DNA of 64,000 nt from Roseobacter sp. SK209-2-6 (GCF_000169455.1 NZ_AAYC01000008.1:124001-188000), one strand, 5' to 3'. Positions 1-9,041 are shown, counted from the first letter of the stretch. A program made the numbers and translations. The notes: generated by a model from the letters alone, not told the origin.

Positions 1-19
1 GTGCTGGAAGGATTTCAAA

Positions 20-1486
20 ATGGGTTGGGGAAGATTTCATAGCTGGGGTGGTGGTCGCTCCTCTTGGGGGGGCAAGAATGCCTGCCAAAGCAAAAGCTAT
101 CATGACGGCGGCGTCCGAGGGGGCGGGTTTGAAAAATGGTATAGTGATAGGCTCTCCAACCATTATGGCGGCCGAGGCGGTCGTAAACATTGGCAACGTG
201 ACGACGATGATCGCGGAACGGGATCCGGCACCGGCGGCAGCGGAGGATCAGGCGGGGGCCGTGGCCGTTGGGGCAAAAAGAAAAAGTGGTGGGAAGACCG
301 CAAGGACGATGATCGTAACGGCACGGGATCTGGAACAGCAGGGTCCGGTACCGGCGGCTCTGGGACGGATGGATCAGGCAAAGGTGGGTCTGGCAAGGGC
401 GGATCCGGGTCCCGCGGTTCCGGAACCTGTGGATCGGGCTCTGGTGGCACCCTTGGATCAGGCGGGGGCCGTGGTCGCTGGGGCAAAAAGAAAAAATGGT
501 GGGAAGATCGCGACGAAGACAACAATGGTTCCGGTAGCGGCGGATCCGGAACCGGTGGGTCTGGTACAGGCGGCACCCGTGGTTCTGGAACTGGAGGATC
601 AGGCACCGGTGGTTCTTCCGGCACTGGAGGTTCAGGAACAGGTGGATCTGGTTCACGCGGGTCCGGCACCGGTGGCTCTGGAACCAATGGGTCCGGCACA
701 AATGGTTCTGGCACCAATGGGACCGGGTCTACTGGCTCTGGGACGAGTGGCTCCGGCGGTGGCAATGGCGGAGGCGGCGGAAATGGAGGGGGTAGCGACA
801 AACCCTCTGTTACTTTTGAAATCGGTGGCAACGGCCAGCCCAGCGTAACCGTTGAGGTCGTCGAGAACACAGGCGGACAGCTTTTCGTCAATCTGACCCC
901 GACTTCCTTTGACGGAGAAGTCGCGGATATCGACGGGCTCTTCTTTAACTTCAACGATGACGCAACGGTTCAGGGGCTGAATTTCTTCCCCGATGAAAAC
1001 GCGCTTCCTGTGACCGGCCATGCGGCGGCAGCCAATGGCGTTAACTCTTTGGATGACGGCACGACCGTTCCAGAAAACTTCGATGGCATGGTTCAGTTTG
1101 GTCAGGCACCCGACAGTACCGATGGCACGGTAAACAACGCGAATTTCACCCTCTGGAGTGACAATGGGCCGCTTTCGCTCGCGGATCTAGACCTGTCATC
1201 CATGTCTTTGGTCGTGACACGACCTGACGGGACACAGGATGTCTTGGAAGGCGGCTATGACCCCGCAACCGCAGCCTCTGATAGCAGCAGCTATTCAAAT
1301 GGTGGCGTCTCCGACGATGGGCTGGATGCGTGGTACAGCGCCAATTTGGCCACTGGAGACAGCGGTGAAAGCAGCAGCACCCCAAGCGAAGCAGACGTTT
1401 TTGCGCTGATGACCCAGCCTGTAGACGAAGAAGACGAGGCCTGCGGTAGTGGCACCCATGGCAGCGATCTGGAGCATTGTTTCTGA
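20..1486 (+). CDS. Gly/Ser-repeat protein with duplicated basic motif
   Basis: 488 residues; function not recognised. The start is supported by a GGAAGGA-type ribosome binding site a few bases upstream. Residues 1-60 are rich in Gly, Trp and Arg and show no signal peptide. Residues 65-260 are a low-complexity linker of GSGTGGS-like repeats. Within it, GGGRGRWGKKKKWWEDR occurs twice, at about 78-94 and 148-164, exactly 70 residues apart. Residues 265-425 look like a folded, acidic beta-rich domain (motif DIDGLFFNFNDD) that I associate from memory with repeat-toxin-like secreted proteins. The C-terminus is acidic and ends in HCF. Secretion by a type I exporter is possible but only inferred, since no exporter is nearby. 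A terminator follows directly. Confidence 0.75.
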   Translation: MGWGRFHSWGGGRSSWGGKNACQSKSYHDGGVRGGGFEKWYSDRLSNHYGGRGGRKHWQRDDDDRGTGSGTGGSGGSGGGRGRWGKKKKWWEDRKDDDRNGTGSGTAGSGTGGSGTDGSGKGGSGKGGSGSRGSGTCGSGSGGTLGSGGGRGRWGKKKKWWEDRDEDNNGSGSGGSGTGGSGTGGTRGSGTGGSGTGGSSGTGGSGTGGSGSRGSGTGGSGTNGSGTNGSGTNGTGSTGSGTSGSGGGNGGGGGNGGGSDKPSVTFEIGGNGQPSVTVEVVENTGGQLFVNLTPTSFDGEVADIDGLFFNFNDDATVQGLNFFPDENALPVTGHAAAANGVNSLDDGTTVPENFDGMVQFGQAPDSTDGTVNNANFTLWSDNGPLSLADLDLSSMSLVVTRPDGTQDVLEGGYDPATAASDSSSYSNGGVSDDGLDAWYSANLATGDSGESSSTPSEADVFALMTQPVDEEDEACGSGTHGSDLEHCF

Positions 1487-1526
1487 CCAAAGCCAGGATC
1501 AACTTCTGACAGTGAAAAACAAATCA

Positions 1527-1550
1527 GGGCGCCCGATTGGCGCCCTTTTT
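1527..1550 (+). terminator. Intrinsic terminator after the Gly-rich gene
   Basis: Perfect 7-bp GC stem (GGGCGCC/GGCGCCC) with a 5-nt loop, followed by five T. It lies 40 bp after the stop codon of the Gly/Ser-repeat gene. Confidence 0.85.
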
Positions 1551-1580
1551 CATGACTTATTCCTGCGGCCTTGCCAGTCT

Positions 1581-2708
1581 CTAGGGCAAAGGGTCGGTTT
1601 TAAACAACCTGATCTTTAGCCCCCCGTGGGCCACCGGTGCCCCAACAGGTAAAAAGGGCAAAGCCGTTGCCTTTGCCAATGCGTTGTCGCTGGTCACAAT
1701 GCCCACGCGCCATCCCGAAAACCGTTCTCTCAGAACCTGTCCCAAAGCACCGTAAAGGGCAAAGAGCAGCTTCTTGTTGCCAATCCGGGCCCCGTAGGGC
1801 GGGTTCACTATTACCAGCCCTGGCGGACCTTCAGGCCTTTCCAGATCGCTCACAGCCCGCTGCACGAAGGAGGTAACTTCTTGAACTCCCGCGCGTTCCG
1901 CATTTGCCGCAGCCATCTCGACGGCGCCTGCATTGCGATCAGATCCATAAAAGCGGGGCCCTGCAGCAAGACCTCCGGATTGATCCAATTCCAGCCTGAG
2001 CGCGTTGAAGGCCTCGGCATCAAAATTTGCCAGATCCTCAAAGGCAAAGCTGCGGCTGCGCCCCGCTAATAGCCCCTGTGCGATCTCTGCTGCTTCAATC
2101 ACAAAGGTGCCCGAGCCGCACATGGGGTCGACCACCGGTTCTGTGCCGTCATAACCGCATTCCCGCAGGAACAGGGCGGCCAGTGTCTCTCGCATCGGCG
2201 CCTTGCCGACGGCGGATTTATGACCCCGCTTGTGCAACCCCTCGCCTGAGGTATCGACACTGAACTGGCAATTATTGTCATCAATGCGCAGCTTCAGCAC
2301 CAGGGAAGCCTCTTTGGATAGCGTGGCGCCAAAGCTCTCCACCAGAGCTTTTTCCACGCGCTGGGTTGCAGCGCCGGCGTGATAGATTTTGGACTTCTTG
2401 TTGGTCACCGTCTCGACGCGCAGCGGCACGTCTTTGCGTAGCACATCCCCCCAGGGGAATTTACGTGCGCGTTTGTCCAGCTGCGCCAGATGAAAGGCCC
2501 GGAAAGATCCGATCCGTGCCAGCACCCGCGCAGCACCGCGAAGCTGCAGATTGGCGCGCCAGACATCCGCCCAGCCGCCTTGAATGGTCACCCCGCCGGG
2601 CACGGATTTTGGCTGTTGAAACCCTGCCGCGCGTACTTCCGAAAGCAACGCAGCCTCTAGCCCCGGCGCCACGGTCAGGAAAATCTCGAATGTCTCTATC
2701 TCGCTCAT
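1581..2708 (-). CDS. THUMP-domain class I rRNA methyltransferase (RlmL/YcbY-like)
   Basis: 375 residues. The family methylates guanine N2 in 23S rRNA using S-adenosylmethionine; the closest known relation is the N-terminal half of RlmL. An N-terminal ferredoxin-like/THUMP RNA-binding region spans about residues 5-160. A Rossmann methyltransferase domain follows, with the SAM-binding motif DPMCGSGTF near 195 and the catalytic NPPYG motif near 303. There is no second methyltransferase half, so it is a single-activity enzyme. It is encoded alone and faces the Gly-rich gene. The exact target base cannot be read from the sequence. Confidence 0.88.
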   Translation of the reverse strand: MSEIETFEIFLTVAPGLEAALLSEVRAAGFQQPKSVPGGVTIQGGWADVWRANLQLRGAARVLARIGSFRAFHLAQLDKRARKFPWGDVLRKDVPLRVETVTNKKSKIYHAGAATQRVEKALVESFGATLSKEASLVLKLRIDDNNCQFSVDTSGEGLHKRGHKSAVGKAPMRETLAALFLRECGYDGTEPVVDPMCGSGTFVIEAAEIAQGLLAGRSRSFAFEDLANFDAEAFNALRLELDQSGGLAAGPRFYGSDRNAGAVEMAAANAERAGVQEVTSFVQRAVSDLERPEGPPGLVIVNPPYGARIGNKKLLFALYGALGQVLRERFSGWRVGIVTSDNALAKATALPFLPVGAPVAHGGLKIRLFKTDPLP

Positions 2709-2908
2709 ATTGCTCTCTTACCCGGCTTTGATGGCTGCTGCGATGGCTAAATGCCGTTGCGTTTCTTTGACAGCCCCCATGTGATTACGACATGATTGGG
2801 AACACAGAGTCGGCAATTCATCGCGAAAAGTCATAGGCGGCTAGAGTTTAAAATGTTTATTTTCAAACAGATAAATCATTACTAAATTTTTAGTTTGACA
2901 ACGGAAGC

Positions 2909-2928
2909 AGCTCTATGAAAGCTCTATG
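2909..2928. repeat. Short tandem direct repeat upstream of the glycerol transporter operon
   Basis: AGCTCTATG occurs twice, at 2909-2917 and 2920-2928, with starts 11 bp apart (about one helical turn). It lies 57 bp before the start codon of the binding-protein gene, in an AT-rich leader that also has a TTGACA hexamer at 2895-2900. It could be a regulator site or chance. Confidence 0.3.
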
Positions 2929-2984
2929 TCAGTCAGATGCGCTGGACGCATTGCTGGCCTTACAGACCAATAGGGAGGAAAAAG

Positions 2985-4718
2985 ATGCGCAGGTATCTTT
3001 TGTCCGCAGCAGCGGTATGTGCCGTGGTTGCGGGGCAAGCAGGCTATGCCGATGAGGCAGCTGCTCGCAAATGGATTGACGAAGAGTTTCAGCCTTCGGT
3101 CCTGACCAAGGACGAGCAGCTGAACGAAATGCAGTGGTTCATCACCGCCGCAGAGCCCTACAAGGGCATGGAGATCAATGTTCTCTCCGAGGGCATTCCG
3201 ACGCACAGCTACGAAAGCGAAGTGCTGACCAAAGCCTTTGAGGAAATCACCGGCATCAAGGTGAACCACCAGATCCTCGGCGAGGGTGAAGTGGTTCAGG
3301 CCGTGCAGACCCAGATGCAAACCAAGCGGAACCTCTATGACGGCTACGTCAATGACTCCGACCTGATCGGCACCCATTCCCGTCTGCAACTGGCCTATAA
3401 CCTGACCGACATGATGGCAGGTGAGTTCAAGGATGTGACCAACCCTGGTCTCGACCTTGGTGACTTCATGGGCACCCAGTTCACCACCGGCCCGGATGGC
3501 GATCTTTATCAGCTGCCCGATCAGCAGTTTGCCAACCTCTACTGGTTCCGTAAGGACTGGTTCGACCGTGAGGATCTGCAAGCGGCCTTCAAGGAAAAAT
3601 ATGGCTACGACCTGGGTGTCCCGGTCAACTGGTCAGCCTATGAGGACATCGCCGAATTCTTCTCGAATGACGTGAAAGAAATCGACGGCACCGCGATCTA
3701 CGGCCATATGGATTACGGCAAGCGCGCGCCTGACCTGGGCTGGCGCATGACCGATGCCTGGCTGTCGATGGCCGGTGCAGGCTCCAAGGGTGAACCAAAC
3801 GGTCTGCCGATCGACGAATGGGGCATCCGCATGGAAGCAGGCACCTGCAACCCGCAGGGCGCCAGCGTGACCCGTGGCGGTGCCGCCAACGGCCCAGCAG
3901 CGGTCTACGCGATCCGCAAATGGGACGAATGGCTGCGTAACTATGCGCCTCCAGGTGCGGCGTCCTATGACTTCTACCAGTCGCTTCCTGCCCTGGCGCA
4001 GGGCAATGTGGCCCAACAGATCTTCTGGTACACCGCCTTTACCGCCGACATGGTAAAACCGCAGTCCGAAGGCAACAACACCGTGGACGAGAGCGGCACG
4101 CCACTGTGGCGCATGGCTCCCTCCCCGCATGGTCCTTACTGGGAAGAAGGCCAGAAGGTTGGCTATCAGGACGTGGGTTCCTGGACCTTCCTGAAGTCCA
4201 CCCCAATTGATCGTGCCCAGGCGGCATGGCTCTATGCACAGTTCGTGGTCTCCAAGACTGTGGACGTGAAGAAAAGCCACGTTGGCCTGACCTTCATTCG
4301 TGACAGCTCGATCAACCACGAGAGCTTCACCGAGCGTGCCGGCAACCTGGGCGGGCTGGTGGAATTCTACCGCTCGCCAGACCGTGTGGCCTGGTCCCCG
4401 ACCGGCGTGAACGTGCCTGACTATCCGAAGCTGGCCCAGATCTGGTGGCAGCAGATCGGTGACGTCAACTCCGGCGCCTTCACCCCGCAGGAAGCCATGG
4501 ACCGCCTAGCCGAGGAAATGGATATCACCATGGCCCGGATGCAGCGTGCAGACGAGCAGGCTGAAATCTATGGCGGTTGCGGCCCACGCCTGAACGAGGA
4601 GAAATCCGCAGAGTGGTGGTTCGCCAATGGCGGCGCCAAGCCGAAGCTGGAAAATGAGAAGCCTGCCGGTCAGACCGTCAACTACGACGAGTTGGTCGCC
4701 CGCTGGGCCTCGCAGTAA
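2985..4718 (+). CDS. glpV: Glycerol ABC transporter substrate-binding protein (GlpV-like)
   Basis: 577 residues; periplasmic solute-binding protein of the carbohydrate (CUT1) class. I chose the ATG at 2985, not an in-frame codon 48 bases upstream: it is preceded by AGGGAGGAA and begins a clean signal peptide (MRRYLLSAAA, cleavage near AGYADEAA). The length is typical of the GlpV family, which is longer than maltose-type binding proteins. Identification as the glycerol system rests mainly on the neighbours: two different ATPases, two permeases and a small DUF2160/GlpU protein in the same order as the rhizobial glpSTPQUV systems, although the binding protein comes first here. The substrate is inferred, and no glpD or glpK is present in the window. 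Confidence 0.85.
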   Translation: MRRYLLSAAAVCAVVAGQAGYADEAAARKWIDEEFQPSVLTKDEQLNEMQWFITAAEPYKGMEINVLSEGIPTHSYESEVLTKAFEEITGIKVNHQILGEGEVVQAVQTQMQTKRNLYDGYVNDSDLIGTHSRLQLAYNLTDMMAGEFKDVTNPGLDLGDFMGTQFTTGPDGDLYQLPDQQFANLYWFRKDWFDREDLQAAFKEKYGYDLGVPVNWSAYEDIAEFFSNDVKEIDGTAIYGHMDYGKRAPDLGWRMTDAWLSMAGAGSKGEPNGLPIDEWGIRMEAGTCNPQGASVTRGGAANGPAAVYAIRKWDEWLRNYAPPGAASYDFYQSLPALAQGNVAQQIFWYTAFTADMVKPQSEGNNTVDESGTPLWRMAPSPHGPYWEEGQKVGYQDVGSWTFLKSTPIDRAQAAWLYAQFVVSKTVDVKKSHVGLTFIRDSSINHESFTERAGNLGGLVEFYRSPDRVAWSPTGVNVPDYPKLAQIWWQQIGDVNSGAFTPQEAMDRLAEEMDITMARMQRADEQAEIYGGCGPRLNEEKSAEWWFANGGAKPKLENEKPAGQTVNYDELVARWASQ

Positions 4719-4783
4719 TCCTGCATCCCCGTCGGACCGGACCCGATTAACAGGTCACCCTGCTTCAGGTCCGGTCTGGCCTT

Positions 4784-4819
4784 GCCCCGGAGCGTTTCAA
4801 CGAACACTCCGGGGCTTTT
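4784..4819 (+). terminator. Hairpin/partial terminator between glpV and glpS
   Basis: A 9-bp stem GCCCCGGAG/CTCCGGGGC with a 14-nt loop, followed by TTTTC, in the 206-bp gap after the binding-protein gene. No new promoter is obvious before glpS, so it probably acts as a leaky terminator or mRNA stabiliser that favours binding-protein synthesis. Confidence 0.65.
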
Positions 4820-4924
4820 CTCTCCTCCTTCCCCTTTTTGGGGACCTGAATACAGTCGCGCCGCAGCGCGCCGAGCACCTGACAGCAATCGCTGTGAGGT
4901 AAGCTGCCGGAAAGCCGAACCAAG

Positions 4925-5989
4925 ATGACAGTCGAACTCAGAAATGTGACCAAGCGCATGGGCGCCATCGAGCATATCAAGGACACCTCCCTGAAGCTGG
5001 AAAGCGGTCACTTCAACGTCCTTCTGGGCGCCACCGGGTCGGGAAAGACCTCTCTTATCAAGCTGATGGCCGGGCTAGATCCGCTTGCCAGCGGTCAGGT
5101 GCTGATGGAGGGGCAGGATGTCTCCCGCCTCAGCACTCAGAAACGCAACATCAGCCTGGTGCACCAGTTCTTTATCAACTACCCGCATATGACGGTTTAT
5201 GAGAATATCGCCTCCCCGCTGAAGGTCGCCGGGATGGCGAAGTCGGAAATCGCGGGCCGGGTCGAAGAGGCGGCGAAGATCCTGCAGCTGACCCCGATGC
5301 TGCACCGCCGCCCGCATGAGCTCTCTGGCGGGCAGCAGCAGCGCTGTGCGCTTGCCCGCGCCATCGCCAAAGAAAGCCGCGCCGTTTTCCTGGATGAGCC
5401 CCTGGCTAACCTCGATTACAAGCTGCGCGAAGAGCTGCGCGACCAGCTGCCGGAGCTCTTCGCCGGACGCGGAGCCGTGGTGGTCTACGCCACATCAGAA
5501 CCCGAGGAGGCGCTGCTGCTCGGCGGGCGCGTTGCCCTGATGGATGACGGGCGTGTGACCCAATTCGGGCCGACGGCTGAGATCTACCGTGAGCCAGGCA
5601 ACTTGGATGCAGCACGGGTTTTCTCGGACCCGCCGATCAACACCGCCCCCATCGTCAAACAGGGCAACCTGGCGATGCTCAACGCCGGTGTCAGCTGGGA
5701 GCTTACGGGCGCAGCAGCCGGGCTGTCAGACGGCGAATACAATATCGCCATCCGTCCGCATCACGTCCTACCCGTGAACGGCAAGGCCGGCACCGTTAAG
5801 CTCACCGGACAGGTGCAGGTGACCGAGCTGTCAGGCTCTGAAAGCAGCGCCCATTTTGAGATGGGCAGCGGCAGCTGGGTCTCCCTTTCCGCAGGTGTCC
5901 ACCCCTACGAGGTGGGCGAATTGCATGAATTCTATATGGACCCATCCGCGTGCTATGTCTTTGCACCCGATGGCTCCCGCGTGGCGTGA
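4925..5989 (+). CDS. glpS: Glycerol ABC transporter ATPase 1 (GlpS-like), H-loop His missing
   Basis: 354 residues; cytoplasmic ATP-binding subunit of the CUT1 class with a C-terminal regulatory (TOBE-like) domain after about residue 235. Walker A is GATGSGKT (35-42), Q-loop Gln is at 81, the signature LSGGQ is canonical (133-137), and Walker B is VFLDEP (154-159). The switch-loop histidine, normally in a THD-type motif, is replaced by Ser191 in YATSEPEEA. The partner ATPase has the opposite defect (canonical His, degenerate signature), so the pair should form one consensus and one degenerate ATP site. It ends 8 bp before the next gene. Confidence 0.88.
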   Translation: MTVELRNVTKRMGAIEHIKDTSLKLESGHFNVLLGATGSGKTSLIKLMAGLDPLASGQVLMEGQDVSRLSTQKRNISLVHQFFINYPHMTVYENIASPLKVAGMAKSEIAGRVEEAAKILQLTPMLHRRPHELSGGQQQRCALARAIAKESRAVFLDEPLANLDYKLREELRDQLPELFAGRGAVVVYATSEPEEALLLGGRVALMDDGRVTQFGPTAEIYREPGNLDAARVFSDPPINTAPIVKQGNLAMLNAGVSWELTGAAAGLSDGEYNIAIRPHHVLPVNGKAGTVKLTGQVQVTELSGSESSAHFEMGSGSWVSLSAGVHPYEVGELHEFYMDPSACYVFAPDGSRVA

Positions 5990-5997
5990 GGCGCGAC

Positions 5998-7092
5998 ATG
6001 GCTAAGATTACACTTTCCAAGCTACGGCACAGCTACTTTCCGAACCCGAAATCCCCCTCGGACTATGCGCTGAAGGAAATCGACCTCGACTGGAGCGATG
6101 GTGGCGCCTATGCGTTGCTGGGGCCATCAGGCTGCGGCAAATCCACTTTGCTCAACATCATCTCCGGCCTGCTGGTGCCTTCCGAAGGCCAGATCCTGTT
6201 CGACGGTCAGGACGTCACCAAACTGCCACCTGATCAGCGCAACATCGCGCAGGTGTTTCAGTTCCCGGTGATCTACGACACCATGAGTGTTTATGACAAT
6301 CTGGCCTTCCCGCTGCGCAACCGCGGCCGGGACGAAAACACCGTGCGCGAGCGCGTCATGGCCATTGCCGAGATGCTCGAAGTCACCGATATGCTGGACC
6401 AGAAGGCGGCAGGCCTCAGCCCAGACAACAAGCAGAAGATCTCCATGGGCCGGGGACTGGTGCGCGAAGACGTCAATGTCGTCATGTTCGATGAGCCCCT
6501 TACAGTGATCGACCCGCATCTGAAGTGGAAGCTGCGCTCAAAACTGAAAGAGCTGCATCAGCGTGTCAAAGCCACCATGATCTATGTGACCCATGACCAG
6601 ACTGAGGCGCTGACCTTTGCCGATCAGGTGGTGGTAATGCAGCTGGGCGAAGTGGTGCAGATCGGCACGCCGATAGAACTCTTCGAACGCCCCGCGCATA
6701 CTTTTGTCGGCCATTTCATCGGCTCTCCTGGCATGAATATCCTGCCCTGCACGCTGCTAAATGGCGCCGCTCGTTTCGCAGATCACAACATCGCACTGGA
6801 GGGCCCCATACATGGGGAAGCCCTGGGCAAGACCGAGATTGGCATCCGGCCAGAGTTTGTCTCTCTCTCTGATCAGGGGCTGCCCGCAGTGGTCACCAAG
6901 GTCTCCGACGTGGGACGTCATATCGTTGTGGAATGTGAGGCAAACGGCACCCGCATCAGCGCGGTAGTCGAAGGCCGCGCCCCCGAAAAAGGCACGGCGG
7001 TTCATCTCTCCTTCCGTCAGGACATGACCCGTCTTTACATTGATGGCTGGCTGGCAAGCACGCCGGAAACCAGCCTGGAGGCAGCAGAATGA
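5998..7092 (+). CDS. glpT: Glycerol ABC transporter ATPase 2 (GlpT-like), degenerate signature
   Basis: 364 residues from the ATG at 5998; an upstream in-frame codon would overlap glpS and adds no family-like sequence. Walker A is GPSGCGKS (42-49), Q-loop Gln is at 88, Walker B is VVMFDEP (161-167), and the switch histidine is H199 in VTHDQTEA. The ABC signature is LSPDN (140-144) instead of LSGGQ, so Gly-Gly-Gln is lost. A C-terminal regulatory domain follows from about residue 240. It overlaps the next gene by ATGA, which indicates translational coupling. Likely role: heterodimer with the GlpS-like ATPase to energise the two permeases. Confidence 0.88.
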   Translation: MAKITLSKLRHSYFPNPKSPSDYALKEIDLDWSDGGAYALLGPSGCGKSTLLNIISGLLVPSEGQILFDGQDVTKLPPDQRNIAQVFQFPVIYDTMSVYDNLAFPLRNRGRDENTVRERVMAIAEMLEVTDMLDQKAAGLSPDNKQKISMGRGLVREDVNVVMFDEPLTVIDPHLKWKLRSKLKELHQRVKATMIYVTHDQTEALTFADQVVVMQLGEVVQIGTPIELFERPAHTFVGHFIGSPGMNILPCTLLNGAARFADHNIALEGPIHGEALGKTEIGIRPEFVSLSDQGLPAVVTKVSDVGRHIVVECEANGTRISAVVEGRAPEKGTAVHLSFRQDMTRLYIDGWLASTPETSLEAAE

Positions 7093-7952
7093 AAACCGAA
7101 AATCAAAAAGCCTGGTTCTTTGTGCTGCCGGTTCTCTTGCTGGTGGCCTTCAATGCCCTCATTCCAATGATGACGGTGGTCAACTATTCAGTCCAAGAGA
7201 CCTTTGGTGACAATGTCTTCTTCTGGCAGGGGCTGGATTGGTTCCAGCAGATCCTGCGCTCCGAGCGCTTTCACGCCGCCCTAGGCCGCCAGTTCCTCTT
7301 TACCTTCCTAATCTTGATCATTGAGGTTCCACTGGGGATCGCCATCGCCCTGTCTATGCCGCGCAAGGGGCTTTGGGTGCCGGTCTGTCTGGTGCTGATG
7401 GCCCTGCCAATGCTGATCCCTTGGAACGTGGTGGGCGCCATGTGGAATATCTTCACCCTGCCCGACATCGGCCTTCTGGGCTATTTCCTCAACCACGTGC
7501 TGGGCATCAACTACGACATGACGCAGGATCCACTGGCGGCCTGGGTGACCATCATCACCATGGATGTCTGGCACTGGACCTCACTTGTCGTGTTGCTCAG
7601 CTATGCTGGCCTGGTCTCGATCCCGGATGCCTATTATCAGGCCGCCAAGATCGACGGCGCTTCGAACTGGTCAGTGTTCCGCTTTATCCAGCTCCCGAAG
7701 ATGAAAACCGTCCTGACCATCGCCATCCTCCTGCGCTTTATGGACAGTTTCAACATCTATACCGAGCCCTTCGTGCTCACGGGCGGCGGACCCGGCAACT
7801 CCACCACCATGCTCTCGATCGATCTGGTGAAAATCGCCCTTGGGCAGTTTGACCTCGGCCCCGCTGCCGCCATGTCGCTCATCTATTTCGCAATCACACT
7901 CCTTGTCTCCTGGCTGTTTTACACCCTGATGACCAAGGACGACCTGAACTAA
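7089..7952 (+). CDS. glpP: Glycerol ABC transporter permease (GlpP-like)
   Basis: 287 residues; integral membrane permease of the MalF/UgpA type with about six hydrophobic segments. The cytoplasmic coupling-loop motif is visible near residues 180-200 (YYQAAKIDGASNWSVFRFI), matching the EAA consensus that docks on the ATPase. The start codon overlaps the stop of the preceding ATPase gene by 4 bp and has a GGAGG site inside that gene. The next permease gene follows after 11 bp. Confidence 0.88.
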   Translation: MKTENQKAWFFVLPVLLLVAFNALIPMMTVVNYSVQETFGDNVFFWQGLDWFQQILRSERFHAALGRQFLFTFLILIIEVPLGIAIALSMPRKGLWVPVCLVLMALPMLIPWNVVGAMWNIFTLPDIGLLGYFLNHVLGINYDMTQDPLAAWVTIITMDVWHWTSLVVLLSYAGLVSIPDAYYQAAKIDGASNWSVFRFIQLPKMKTVLTIAILLRFMDSFNIYTEPFVLTGGGPGNSTTMLSIDLVKIALGQFDLGPAAAMSLIYFAITLLVSWLFYTLMTKDDLN

Positions 7953-7963
7953 AGGAGGGACAC

Positions 7964-8761
7964 ATGCAGAAACGATCCATCGTCCCCATCATCTATATCC
8001 TGTTTCTCATGCTGCCGATCTACTGGCTGGTGGCGATGAGCTTTAAGACGACCAATGAAATCCTTGCCGGTTTCTCCCTGTTCCCGCAGACCTTTACGCT
8101 GGAAAACTATAAGGTCATCTTCACCGATCCAAGCTGGTACTGGGGCTATATCAACTCGATCGCCTATGTGACGATCAATACGGTGATCTCCATCACCGTG
8201 GCGCTGCCTGCCGCCTATGCCTTCTCGCGCTATCGTTTCCTTGGTGACAAGCAGCTGTTCTTCTGGCTCCTGACCAATCGGATGGCGCCGGCGGCGGTCT
8301 TTGCCCTGCCCTTCTTTCAGCTCTATTCGGCGGTAGAACTCTTTGACACCTATTGGGCCGTGGCCCTGGCTCATTGCCTGTTCAACATCCCGCTTTCAGT
8401 CTGGATCCTCGAGGGCTTCATGGGGGGCGTCCCAAAGGAACTGGACGAAACCGCCTTTGTCGACGGCTATTCCTTCCCACGTTTCTTTGCCACCATCTTC
8501 ATCCCCTCGATCAAAGCTGGGGTCGGCGTGGCTGCCTTCTTCTGCTTCATGTTCTCCTGGGTCGAACTGCTGCTGGCCAAGACACTGACCGCCGTCGCCG
8601 CAAAACCCATCGCCGCAACCATGACCAAGACCGCCTCTTCCGCAGGCTATGAATTGGGCCTTCTGGCCGCCGCCGGCACCCTGACCATCATTCCGGGTGC
8701 CATCGTGATCTATTTCGTCCGCAACTACATCGCGAAGGGCTTCGCGATGGGGAGGGTTTGA
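7964..8761 (+). CDS. glpQ: Glycerol ABC transporter permease (GlpQ-like)
   Basis: 265 residues; second permease, of the MalG/UgpE type. It begins with a strongly hydrophobic helix and carries an EAA-type coupling loop near 160 (PKELDETAFVDGYSFPRFF). A strong AAAGGAGGG site precedes the ATG. It lies in the operon between the first permease and the GlpU-like gene, separated from the latter by a single base. With its partner it should form the transmembrane pore of the importer. Confidence 0.88.
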   Translation: MQKRSIVPIIYILFLMLPIYWLVAMSFKTTNEILAGFSLFPQTFTLENYKVIFTDPSWYWGYINSIAYVTINTVISITVALPAAYAFSRYRFLGDKQLFFWLLTNRMAPAAVFALPFFQLYSAVELFDTYWAVALAHCLFNIPLSVWILEGFMGGVPKELDETAFVDGYSFPRFFATIFIPSIKAGVGVAAFFCFMFSWVELLLAKTLTAVAAKPIAATMTKTASSAGYELGLLAAAGTLTIIPGAIVIYFVRNYIAKGFAMGRV

Positions 8762-8762
8762 C

Positions 8763-9041
8763 ATGCTGAGCTGGATGGCCTGGACCTGGCCCACCGCAAT
8801 GGTTTTCATTGGGATTTTCTCCGCTATTGGGGTACTTATCCTGCTGGAGATCCGCACCCCCGGCGGTGATACCCGCAAAGGCGTTCTGGGGCTAACAACA
8901 ACCCGCGGTGACAGGCTGTTCATCAGCCTCCTGGGCACCAGCTACATCTTCCTTGCCTGGCTCGGCCTCGTGGGCATGCCGCTTTGGTGGCCCCTGGCCC
9001 TGTCCCTCGCCTGGGCTGCCTTCTGCTTCTGGAAGGTCTGA
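8763..9041 (+). CDS. glpU: DUF2160 small membrane protein (GlpU-like)
   Basis: 92 residues, with hydrophobic helices at about 10-30 and 52-85. It fits the DUF2160 family, whose members sit in glycerol-type ABC transporter operons and are called GlpU in rhizobia; the biochemical role there is not established as far as I know. An excellent GGGAGGG site overlaps the end of the preceding gene. It is the last gene of the operon. Its presence is the best single clue that this transporter is the glycerol system rather than a sugar importer. Confidence 0.82.
   Translation: MLSWMAWTWPTAMVFIGIFSAIGVLILLEIRTPGGDTRKGVLGLTTTRGDRLFISLLGTSYIFLAWLGLVGMPLWWPLALSLAWAAFCFWKV

Noticed and set aside
163-954. Pro/Glu-repeat frame opposite the Gly/Ser gene
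   Set aside because: The VPEPPVPD-like repeats are only the reverse reading of the GSGTGG repeats; the plus frame has the ribosome binding site, terminator and a folded C-terminal domain.
2985-9041. Assignment as maltose or sn-glycerol-3-phosphate transporter
   Set aside because: Two unlike ATPases and a DUF2160 protein are typical of the glycerol system; maltose and Ugp systems normally have one ATPase.
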